Shown here: positions 9,084-16,155 of the stretch, piece by piece
How the letters are laid out: each line of letters begins with the position of its first letter
Position numbering within the stretch: the first letter of the stretch is position 1
Source: Gammaproteobacteria bacterium
GTDB lineage: Bacteria; Pseudomonadota; Gammaproteobacteria; Steroidobacterales; Woeseiaceae
NCBI GenBank assembly: GCA_030641695.1
Contig: DAOWGY010000013.1
Span: forward strand, 1-35,473
Length of the DNA stretch: 35,473 nucleotides
Direction of reading: 5' to 3'
Notes under the pieces: generated by a model
Seen by the model: the letters and a program-made list of their open reading frames with translations, nothing else
The model's database searches: none
What the model was told of the DNA's origin: nothing
Program-made: the position numbers and the translations under genes

Positions 9084-10043
9084 ATGAAAAGCGCAATCTC
9101 CATTCTCGTCCTGTCCGTCACGACCCTGGGGCTTATTGCTCCGGCGGTGCCGGCACCTGCCGTCCCGGAGACGACGATCGTCGACGGGGCAGGCTTTATT
9201 GCGTCGCGCGACTCGAACCACGCACCATTGCTGCTCAAATTCTGGGCGACGTGGTGCGTCGCCTGCCTGCAGGAAATGCCTGCCTACATTGAACTCCATG
9301 AGATATATGGCGAGCGGGTGCGGTTTCTCGCCGTCAATGTCGCTGTCAGCGATCCGATCGAACGCGTCATCGACGCCGTTGAGAGTTTCGGCCTGCGGAT
9401 GCCAATCGCATACGACGAGACCGGTGAGTTGTGGGACATGTTCGACGTCGTCGGCACGCCCGCGTACGTACTTCTGGATCGGAGTGGTAACGTCGCCTTC
9501 CGCTCCTACGGCCATAACGAGGAACTGGTCGTGGCACTCGACAACGTGGTGACGCCGATTCGCGATGACAGCGCTGAACCGGAAGATAGTGGCCCGGTCG
9601 ATCGCACCACATCCGGCGATTCAATACTGCGCGACATCGACGGCAATGTCGTCGACTTGTCAGCCAGCAATGGCGACGTCCTCGTCAGCTATCATTTCGC
9701 CACCTGGTGCATGTCATACGTGAAGGAGTCGTATCCTGAGCTGTCCGGAAAATGCCGCGATTTCGACGAGCAGATTCGATCGCTCGAGACGCTGGCGCAC
9801 CTGCGGTTGGTCGCGTTCGCAACGGCCTACAGCACGAACAAGGACGGGGTCGTAAGATTTCGTGACACCAGGGGCATCGACTACCCGGTGATTTTCGACG
9901 CGGGCAATGCCTACGGGTCGAACTACGGAACGCGGAGTTTTCCCCATCTGACGGTCGTAGCGCCTGGCGGCAAAGTCATCTTCTCCGGCGATCACGTGCC
10001 CGCTGATATTCGCGAGCTGGTCGCAGGCGCGATGCGTCACTGA
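9084..10043 (+). CDS. Secreted protein with two tandem thioredoxin-like domains, second one lacking the CxxC pair
   Basis: This 319-residue protein has a signal peptide at about residues 1-23. Domain 1 (about 30-150) is TlpA-like, with FWATWCVAC (C58, C61) and the cis-proline loop VVGTPAYVL. Domain 2 (about 175-319) repeats the fold with HFATWCMSY (C209, then Y212 in place of the second cysteine) and RSFPHLTVV as its proline loop. Domain 1 probably reduces periplasmic disulfides, perhaps fed by a DsbD or CcdA protein. Domain 2 has one cysteine of the pair and is likely non-catalytic or able only to form mixed disulfides. It is oriented with ileS but separated by a leader and a likely promoter. 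Confidence 0.82.
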   Translation: MKSAISILVLSVTTLGLIAPAVPAPAVPETTIVDGAGFIASRDSNHAPLLLKFWATWCVACLQEMPAYIELHEIYGERVRFLAVNVAVSDPIERVIDAVESFGLRMPIAYDETGELWDMFDVVGTPAYVLLDRSGNVAFRSYGHNEELVVALDNVVTPIRDDSAEPEDSGPVDRTTSGDSILRDIDGNVVDLSASNGDVLVSYHFATWCMSYVKESYPELSGKCRDFDEQIRSLETLAHLRLVAFATAYSTNKDGVVRFRDTRGIDYPVIFDAGNAYGSNYGTRSFPHLTVVAPGGKVIFSGDHVPADIRELVAGAMRH

Positions 10044-10054
10044 GCGGGCATAAC

Positions 10055-10083
10055 TTGTGTTTTGGGCGGCTTAACGCTACTTT
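10055..10083 (+). promoter_or_regulatory. Possible promoter of the ileS T-box transcript
   Basis: TTGTGT (10055-10060) and TACTTT (10078-10083) are 17 bases apart and would start RNA near 10090, just before T-box stem I. An inverted repeat TTGGGCGG (10062-10069) and CCGCCCAA (10085-10092) spans the -10. It may be a repressor site, or a weak terminator for the upstream gene, but no T-run follows it. Confidence 0.4.
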
Positions 10084-10097
10084 TCCGCCCAAGACGT

Positions 10098-10352
10098 TGA
10101 AGGGGACGAACAGGCGGGCCACTCAGGCCTGAGCGACCGGGGGATGGTGTGAGCCCCGGGCCGGAATTCGCCGAATATCACCCCGGAGTCGCTGCCCGAA
10201 AGATTGTCGAATAGGCGCAGCCGCCTGGTCCACGAGACGGACGTCGGGTCAGGAGACCCTTGAGGCGCCCCTGGAAACAGACCTGGGTCGCGAAGCCGGG
10301 TGGTACCGCGATGAATTCAATCGCCCCGGACGCTTTTGGCGTCCGGGGCGAT
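10098..10352 (+). promoter_or_regulatory. T-box riboswitch with isoleucine (AUC) specifier, upstream of ileS
   Basis: Stem I can be drawn directly. GGGG 10102-10105 pairs with CCCC 10181-10184, and GGCG 10113-10116 pairs with CGCC 10169-10172. GGCC 10117-10120 pairs with GGCC 10159-10162, and CCGGGG 10137-10142 pairs with CCCCGG 10154-10159, closing the apical loop GATGGTGTGAG. The specifier loop 10173-10180 reads GAATATCA, with ATC (Ile) at 10177-10179 followed by the usual purine. Further hairpins lie at 10213-10226, 10228-10242 and 10246-10259. The T-box sequence GGGTGGTACCGCG is at 10298-10310; its TGGT (10301-10304) would pair with ACCA of uncharged tRNA-Ile. TCGCG 10288-10292 can pair with CGCGA 10307-10311. 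Known T-boxes raise synthetase expression when the cognate tRNA is uncharged. Confidence 0.93.
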
Positions 10353-10360
10353 GTCGTTTT
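10320..10360 (+). terminator. Attenuator-like hairpin at the end of the T-box leader
   Basis: Arms at 10320-10333 and 10339-10352 form a 14-bp perfect stem with loop TTTTG. The tail ATGTCGTTTT is only moderately T-rich. It ends nine bases before the GGAG ribosome site of ileS. It probably ends transcription when tRNA-Ile is charged. Its 5' arm does not overlap the T-box core, so the switching geometry is unusual or involves pairings not seen by eye. Confidence 0.65.
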
Positions 10361-10372
10361 GGAGTGCAAGTT

Positions 10373-13300
10373 TTGAGTTTCAAGGAAGTATCAGGACGAT
10401 ACAACGGGCCGGCCCTCGAAGAAGAAGTGCTTGCGTTCTGGCGTGAGCACCAGACCTTCGAGAAGACGCTCGCGATGTCGGAAGACCGTCCGCGCTTCAG
10501 TTTCAACGAAGGCCCGCCGACTGCAAACGGCAAGCCCGGCATTCACCACGTCCTCGCGCGTGCGTTCAAGGACATCTTCCCGCGTTACAAGACCATGCGT
10601 GGGTACTACGCACCGCGCAAGGCCGGCTGGGATACGCACGGCTTGCCGGTCGAGCACGAAATCGAAAAAGAGCTCGGCATCTTCGACAAGAAAGAAATCG
10701 AGGAGAAGGTCGGCATCGCCGAGTTCACGCGTCGCTGTCGTGAATCCGTCATGCGCTACATCGGCGACTGGGAGAAGATGACGGAACGTATGGGCTTCTG
10801 GGTGCACCTGGACGAAGCGTATTACACGCTCGATAACTCCTATATCGAGTCCGTCTGGAATCTCCTCAAAATCATCTATGACAAGGGGCTCATCTATCGC
10901 GGCTACAAGGTTGTGCCTTACGATCCACGTATCGGTGCGACGCTGTCGTCGCACGAGCTGGCGCTCGGCTACAAGGAAACCGACGACCCGTCGATCACGG
11001 TGCGCTTCAAGTTGCAAGGTGAGAACGACACCTACTTTCTCGTCTGGACGACAACGCCATGGACACTGCCGTCGAATCTCGCACTCGCTGTGGGCGAGGA
11101 CATCGATTACAGCTATTGCGAATCGGATGGACAGACGCTGATCGTTGCCGAAGCACTGCGAGAGGCCGTATTCCGAGATATCGAGCACACAGTGACGAAG
11201 ACCGCGAAGGGTAGCGAACTCATCGGTATGCGATATGAGCAGTTGTTCGATTACCTCGAGGTGAATGCGGAAAACGCATTCCGGGTGCTGGCTGCGGATT
11301 TCGTCAGTACCGAGGACGGCACCGGCATCGTACACACGGCGCCCGCGTACGGCGTCGATGATCTCGCGCTCGGCCAGCAATACGACCTGCCGGTGTTGCA
11401 CAGTGTAGGCCTCGATGGTCATTTCATCGATGTCGTGGAACCGGTTGCCGACCTGTTCTTCAAGGATGCCGACAAGCCATTAATCGGGATTCTCAAGGAG
11501 CGCGGCATGATGTTTCGCTCTGAGCGGTATATCCATAACTACCCGTTCGGCTGGCGCACGGGCGACCCAATTCTCTATTACGCGAAAAACGCCTGGTATA
11601 TCCGCACCTCCAAGTTTCGCGAGCGCATGACCAAGCTGAACCAGACGATCAAGTGGGTGCCTGAGCATATCCGCGACGGGCGCTTCGGCAAGTGGCTCGA
11701 GAACAATATCGACTGGGCACTGTCACGTGAGCGTTTCTGGGGTACTCCTTTCCCGGTTTGGACTAACGGACAAGGTGACTATGTCTGTGTTGGTTCGGTG
11801 GCTGAGCTTGAAGAGCTAAGCGGCAAAACACTGTCGGATCTCGACCTTCACCGACCCGCCGTTGACGAGATTACGTTCGAGCAGGACGGTAGAACCTGGC
11901 GGCGCGTGCCCGAGGTCATCGACTGCTGGTTCGATTCTGGCGCGATGTCGTACGCGCAATGGCACTACCCGTTCGAAAACGAAGATGTTTTCGATAAGCA
12001 CTTTCCAGCCGACTACATCTGCGAGGCCATCGATCAGACGCGCGGCTGGTTCTATACCCTGCACGCGATCGCGACACTCGTTTCCGACAGCGTTGCCTAC
12101 AAGAACTGTATCTGCCTGAACCTGATCGTCGACAAAGACGGCAAGAAGATGTCGAAGTCAGTCGGCAATATCGTCGATCCATACGACGTGTTCGATACGG
12201 TCGGCGCCGATGCGTTGCGGTGGTATTTCCTCGCGCGGCTGTCGCCGGACATGCCGAAACGCATATCCGTGGAGATCGTCGCCGACGTCGCGAGCTCTTT
12301 CATCAACACGTTTTGGAACACCTACGGTTTTTTCGTTTTGTACGCGCGACTGGACGACGTCGACCTGACGAGAAACGTGGCCGTTGAAGATCGGCCCGAA
12401 ATCGACCGCTGGGCGCTCGCGCTCACACACCAGACGATCACGATCGTTACGGAAGCGCTCGACGATTACGATGCCAAGACCGCGGGCGAGGCGATCGAGT
12501 CTTTCATCGATCAGCTCAGCAACTGGTACGTGCGCCGCAATCGCCGTCGCTTCTGGAAATCGACGGATCCCGAGGACAAGCACAAGGCCTACCTGACGCT
12601 TTACGAGTGCCTGAAGGCTGCGCACGAACTCATGGCGCCATTCGTACCGTTCCTCGCGGAGCACGTGTACCAGAATCTCGTGAAGAGTATCGATGCCGAT
12701 GCGCCCGACAGCGTGCACATGGTTGCCTGGCCCGAGGCGGAGCCTGCATGGCGGAACGACGAATTGCTGCATGACATCGGCGTTGTACAAAAGGTCGTCG
12801 GGCTGGCACGCGCCGCGCGCGGGCAGTCCGGTGTAAGGACACGGCAACCATTGTCCCGCTTGCTGGTTCGCGCACCTGACGATGCGGCGGCAAAGGCGCT
12901 GCAGGATCACCAGGAGCAGATCCTCGAGGAACTCAACGTCAAGACCATCGAATTCATCGCGCGCGACGCAGGGCTCGTCAGCTATCGAATCAAGCCGAAT
13001 TTGCCCGTGCTCGGAAAGCGTTATGGCAAGTTGATTCCGGCGATCCGCAAAGCGCTCGAGGAAGCCGACGGTGCTGCGATTGCCAGCGCCGTGGCGCGTA
13101 GCGAGAAATTCGACATCGAAGTCGGCGCCGACATACTGACGCTCGAGAGTGGTGATGTGCTGATCGAGACCCACTCGGCCGCAGGCTACGCTTGTGCCGA
13201 GGACGGGGGCTACCTGACAGCGCTGGACACCAGCCTGAACGCTAAGCTCGTCAACGAGGGTGTGGCGCGCGAAATCGTGCGTTCGATTCAGGATGCCCGC

Positions 13301-13507
13301 AAGCAGGCAGGCCTGGAAGTTTCGGACCGCATCGTACTTGGAGTTGCCGGTTCAGGTGGTATCGAGACGGCGCTCGGCGAGCACCGGGATTACATAATGA
13401 CGGAGACGCTGGCGACTACCTGGGAGGTGGGCCAATCAGACGCGCTCTACGCCGATAAGCGCGAGCTGGGCGACGAGCACTGGACGCTCGAATTCCGCAA
13501 AGCATGA
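10373..13507 (+). CDS. ileS: Isoleucyl-tRNA synthetase, type 2 (eukaryote-like), with GIHH signature
   Basis: This is a 1044-residue class I synthetase that charges tRNA-Ile. The first signature reads PTANGKPGIHHVLAR, so the usual HxGH is GIHH (residues 56-59). AGWDTHGLPVE follows near 85. The CP1 editing domain has TTTPWTLPSNLA and GTGIVHTAPAYG. WCFDSGAM-like recognition (CWFDSGAMSYAQW) and KKMSKS (K592-S596) come next, then the anticodon-binding domain and a long C-terminal region. Length and motifs fit IleRS2, the mupirocin-tolerant type, rather than the roughly 940-residue IleRS1 usual in Gammaproteobacteria. The start is TTG at 10373, eight bases after GGAG; a GTG at 10364 overlaps that site. 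ribF and lspA, its usual neighbours, are absent. The leader is a T-box. Confidence 0.97.
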   Translation: MSFKEVSGRYNGPALEEEVLAFWREHQTFEKTLAMSEDRPRFSFNEGPPTANGKPGIHHVLARAFKDIFPRYKTMRGYYAPRKAGWDTHGLPVEHEIEKELGIFDKKEIEEKVGIAEFTRRCRESVMRYIGDWEKMTERMGFWVHLDEAYYTLDNSYIESVWNLLKIIYDKGLIYRGYKVVPYDPRIGATLSSHELALGYKETDDPSITVRFKLQGENDTYFLVWTTTPWTLPSNLALAVGEDIDYSYCESDGQTLIVAEALREAVFRDIEHTVTKTAKGSELIGMRYEQLFDYLEVNAENAFRVLAADFVSTEDGTGIVHTAPAYGVDDLALGQQYDLPVLHSVGLDGHFIDVVEPVADLFFKDADKPLIGILKERGMMFRSERYIHNYPFGWRTGDPILYYAKNAWYIRTSKFRERMTKLNQTIKWVPEHIRDGRFGKWLENNIDWALSRERFWGTPFPVWTNGQGDYVCVGSVAELEELSGKTLSDLDLHRPAVDEITFEQDGRTWRRVPEVIDCWFDSGAMSYAQWHYPFENEDVFDKHFPADYICEAIDQTRGWFYTLHAIATLVSDSVAYKNCICLNLIVDKDGKKMSKSVGNIVDPYDVFDTVGADALRWYFLARLSPDMPKRISVEIVADVASSFINTFWNTYGFFVLYARLDDVDLTRNVAVEDRPEIDRWALALTHQTITIVTEALDDYDAKTAGEAIESFIDQLSNWYVRRNRRRFWKSTDPEDKHKAYLTLYECLKAAHELMAPFVPFLAEHVYQNLVKSIDADAPDSVHMVAWPEAEPAWRNDELLHDIGVVQKVVGLARAARGQSGVRTRQPLSRLLVRAPDDAAAKALQDHQEQILEELNVKTIEFIARDAGLVSYRIKPNLPVLGKRYGKLIPAIRKALEEADGAAIASAVARSEKFDIEVGADILTLESGDVLIETHSAAGYACAEDGGYLTALDTSLNAKLVNEGVAREIVRSIQDARKQAGLEVSDRIVLGVAGSGGIETALGEHRDYIMTETLATTWEVGQSDALYADKRELGDEHWTLEFRKA

Positions 13508-13526
13508 CCCCTGGGCCACCGTCAGT

Positions 13527-13901
13527 CTAGTTTGGCGCCGACGTAACGAGGAATGGCGGGACTTTGCCCTGATCTTCGGTGAGTGGCAGCGGCTCCTGCA
13601 GGTTTCCGGCCTGGCGAATGATCTCGCCATACGGTGACACGACGGATTCTGCACATTTGCTGGCGTCGTCGACCGACATCTTGCGTACCGAGGCGCAGAT
13701 CGGCCCTTCGCCGTTCAACGGCGCCACACGGTGCATTCGGGTCTTCAGCTTCGAGAAGCGTTTCTTGAGACCGCGCGGTAATTCGTCCTCGCCAATCTCG
13801 TCCAGATTATCCTGGTAGGCCTTCATAAGCCTTTGTTTTATATGGCCATCGCCGGCGAGCACCGACACCGCGGCATAAAAGCGGTCGACGTGGTAAGTCA
13901 T
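13527..13901 (-). CDS. Conserved-looking hypothetical protein
   Basis: This 124-residue protein has no signal peptide or membrane segment. It begins MTYHVDRFYAAVSVLAGDG and carries a basic centre (LKKRFSKLKTRMHRV, about 48-62). I do not recognise the family. The ATG at 13901 follows GGAG by five bases; a GTG at 13907 lies inside that spacer. It is convergent with ileS across only 19 bases. A long leader with three hairpins and a good promoter lie upstream, which supports real expression. The N-terminal part looks helical and could bind RNA or a partner protein; this is speculation. Confidence 0.7.
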   Translation of the reverse strand: MTYHVDRFYAAVSVLAGDGHIKQRLMKAYQDNLDEIGEDELPRGLKKRFSKLKTRMHRVAPLNGEGPICASVRKMSVDDASKCAESVVSPYGEIIRQAGNLQEPLPLTEDQGKVPPFLVTSAPN

Positions 13902-14054
13902 TTCCACTCCAGCGTTTCTGTTCTTGTTGTGCCGCTTGTTTTCACCTCTCAGCGGCTTTTTTTACGCTTTCTGAGTCGACTACGTCCTGTAGTCGTCGGC
14001 CCGATGAGGGCCCACCTTATTCCTCCCTGATCTATCAGATACCTGCGCCTGTTT
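13902..14054 (-). promoter_or_regulatory. Structured 5' leader of the 13527-13901 gene
   Basis: Three hairpins are visible. GGCCC-GATGA-GGGCC lies at 13998-14012. CGACTAC-GTCCT-GTAGTCG lies at 13977-13995. GCCGCT (13931-13936) pairs with AGCGGC (13951-13956). On the plus strand the last is followed by seven T (13957-13963) and would act as a terminator in that direction. No known riboswitch class is recognised. It could be a cis-regulatory leader or a small RNA. Confidence 0.5.
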
Positions 14055-14084
14055 CTTATAGCAGAGTTTTCGAACCGCGCGCAA
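14055..14084 (-). promoter_or_regulatory. Candidate promoter for the 13527-13901 gene
   Basis: On the minus strand TTGCGC (14079-14084) and TATAAG (14055-14060) are 18 bases apart. RNA would start near 14048, giving a leader of about 147 bases. Confidence 0.5.
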
Positions 14085-14143
14085 GTGTTAGTAATCGACG
14101 ACAAAGCGTGAAAACAAGTCTAATCCCGATTGTGGCAGATTTT

Positions 14144-15157
14144 CTACAGCGTGCGTATTGGGTAATACACGTAGGTCAGGAGCTCGGATTCATCCACTTT
14201 GGTCGGATCGCTGGCGTAGGATTCCCAGGCGTCGCCCTGTCGTTCGATGCCGAGCGCGGCCAGATAAGCGGCTATCTTGCGGTGTGTCAAACCGAGGGTC
14301 CGGTAGGAGCCGATGTGCTGGATTCGAATGACGGGTCCCCCATAGGTCGAGCCAAGCTTGACCAGGGTGCCGTCGTGAGACGTCGCGTCGGTGACGCCGC
14401 GTACCGGAATTGCGGCGTCAAAACGCAGTTCCGCGCCGACAAAGCTGCGCGATATCGAGATGGGCGCACCCGCCTCGGCCAGTCCCTGTTCGTCAATGAA
14501 CGACAGTATCTCGAAATAGGCCCTGCCCATTGCCTCGGAGATGGCCGCAGGCTCCGGCGTTGACGTCGTTGGCAAGTAGGCTATTTGCTGCGGATCGACC
14601 ACAATATGTTCGATCTGGAGGTCGCTGAAGTCAGTGCGCGGCAGCGTCTCAGCGAGCTCCTTGAGTGCTGCGATGCCACTTTCGTACTCTCTCCTGATGA
14701 CACCGGTCAACAATAGCGAGGCATAGCGACCGACTATATTGAATCCGTAGTCGTGCTCGAATCCCCAGATGACCGTAGCGTCGTCACCAGCGCTGCCGAT
14801 TTTGAACCAGGTACGTGCTTCACCGAATTCGCCAGGATTGATCGCCGTCGAAACCTGTTCGAACGGCCGACTCTCGGTAATGGTCTGCGTGCCGCTGCCG
14901 ATGACGACACCATCCCAGGTCACGGTTGCTCCGACACCGCGAGTCGGACCGGAAAACACGACACGCGCGTTCGGGTCGGTCGCGCTTCTCGGCGCCCAGA
15001 GATTCACTCGCCGAAAGTCATTGACCAGGGCGAACACGGTTGCCGGCTGCGCATCGATTACAGTACTGACTTCGACACGACTGGCACTGGGTAATGCAAG
15101 ACCGACAATGATAAGCAGCGCAATGAAAGCGCCGACGCCATACAGAAATTTTTGCAC
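14144..15157 (-). CDS. Membrane-anchored SRPBCC protein fused to a GyrI-like effector-binding domain
   Basis: This is a protein of about 337 residues. One N-terminal membrane segment (about residues 7-25) anchors it. An SRPBCC/polyketide-cyclase domain follows (about 30-175; start IDAQPATVFALVNDFRRVNLW). The C-terminal 140 residues resemble the GyrI/AraC effector-binding fold (YGGPVIRIQHIGSYRTLG, ending LTYVYYPI). Both folds hold hydrophobic ligands; no enzyme function is clear. The start is uncertain: GTG at 15157 (VQKFLYG) or GTG at 15172; an open frame running further upstream would cross into murI and is rejected. Its start is only 24 bases from the divergent murI start. Confidence 0.8.
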   Translation of the reverse strand: MQKFLYGVGAFIALLIIVGLALPSASRVEVSTVIDAQPATVFALVNDFRRVNLWAPRSATDPNARVVFSGPTRGVGATVTWDGVVIGSGTQTITESRPFEQVSTAINPGEFGEARTWFKIGSAGDDATVIWGFEHDYGFNIVGRYASLLLTGVIRREYESGIAALKELAETLPRTDFSDLQIEHIVVDPQQIAYLPTTSTPEPAAISEAMGRAYFEILSFIDEQGLAEAGAPISISRSFVGAELRFDAAIPVRGVTDATSHDGTLVKLGSTYGGPVIRIQHIGSYRTLGLTHRKIAAYLAALGIERQGDAWESYASDPTKVDESELLTYVYYPIRTL

Positions 15158-15181
15158 GCCGTACTCTGGCACAATGCGCGT

Positions 15182-16009
15182 ATGAATGCACCAGAGACCA
15201 GACGCTTGCCGATCGGAGTCTTCGACTCCGGTGTTGGCGGGTTGACCGTGCTCAAGGCGATGCGAGATTTGTTGCCGAACGAGGACCTCGTGTACCTCGG
15301 TGACACCGCGCGGCTCCCCTACGGCACCAAAAGCCCGGCGTCGATCAACCGCTATGCGAGCCAAGCCACACTGCAGCTGCAACAGCAGGGCATCAAATTG
15401 CTTGTCGTCGCCTGTAATACGGCGTCGGCCGTTGCGATTGACGCATTACGCAAGCAAATGCATCCATTGCCGGTCATCGGAGTCGTCGAGCCGGGTGCGA
15501 TGGCGGCGGTCGAATCCTGTCCGGGCGGCGCTCACCTGGTTCTGGCAACAGAAGCGACAGTGCAGCTCGGTGCGTACCGGAACGCGATTCGTGAGCGCGA
15601 TGCCGCGGCCGAAGTCCGCGAACTCGCTTGTGAACTACTGGTTTCCCTGGCGGAGGAGGGCTGGACCGACGGCGCCATTGCCGAAGCCATCGTGCGTCGC
15701 TATCTCGAACCGCTCACTGAGGCGTCCTACGTTGCCGACAGCATTATTCTCGGCTGTACGCATTTTCCGTTGCTGAGGTCCGCGATCGAAGCGACCGTCG
15801 ATGCAGGAACTACAATCGTCGATTCCGCCAGCACGACGGCGGCGTTCGCCCGTCACATGCTGGACGACGATGACTTGCTCAATGACCAGTCTGCCGCCGG
15901 GAGGCTGCGGCTTCTGGCCACCGACGGCGCGACACGATTCGCTCGTGTCGGCGGACGTTTTCTCGACGAGAATCTCGTCGCGGCAGACATTGAACTGGTG
16001 GACTTATAG
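15182..16009 (+). CDS. murI: Glutamate racemase
   Basis: This 275-residue cytoplasmic enzyme turns L-glutamate into D-glutamate for peptidoglycan. IGVFDSGVGGLTVL (D15, S16) opens the fold, followed by YLGDTARLPYGTKS. The two catalytic cysteines are C79 in VVACNTASA and C192 in LGCTHFPLL. The ATG at 15182 is chosen; the further upstream TTG at 15152 would overlap the divergent gene. The ribosome site is weak. A large inverted repeat follows the stop and probably ends the transcript. Confidence 0.97.
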   Translation: MNAPETRRLPIGVFDSGVGGLTVLKAMRDLLPNEDLVYLGDTARLPYGTKSPASINRYASQATLQLQQQGIKLLVVACNTASAVAIDALRKQMHPLPVIGVVEPGAMAAVESCPGGAHLVLATEATVQLGAYRNAIRERDAAAEVRELACELLVSLAEEGWTDGAIAEAIVRRYLEPLTEASYVADSIILGCTHFPLLRSAIEATVDAGTTIVDSASTTAAFARHMLDDDDLLNDQSAAGRLRLLATDGATRFARVGGRFLDENLVAADIELVDL

Positions 16010-16028
16010 CCGTTGGAGCGCTTCTCGC

Positions 16029-16112
16029 GAAAAAGGGGTCAGAGCCCTTTTTCCTGTAATTCGGTGCTTTCGCATTCCGCTCATCATGAAAAAGGGCTCT
16101 GACCCCTTTTTC
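16029..16112. repeat. REP-like pair: 25-bp perfect inverted repeat, probable bidirectional terminator
   Basis: The arm at 16029-16053 is GAAAAAGGGGTCAGAG plus CCCTTTTTC. The arm at 16088-16112 is its exact reverse complement, with 34 bases between. Each arm is itself an imperfect palindrome (AAAAAGGG...CCCTTTTT). Short elements with a GGGGTCAGA core are widespread in proteobacteria and resemble REP elements moved by RAYT-type transposases. The stem ends in T5, so it may stop murI transcription. Confidence 0.85.
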
Positions 16113-16155
16113 GTTCGTGCAATAATTACTGATTCGTTTTTTGAGAGGAAAAAAC

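Noticed and set aside
10062..10092. Inverted repeat TTGGGCGG/CCGCCCAA as a terminator of the thioredoxin-like gene
   Set aside because: No T-run follows and the loop is 15 bases; it overlaps the likely ileS promoter instead.
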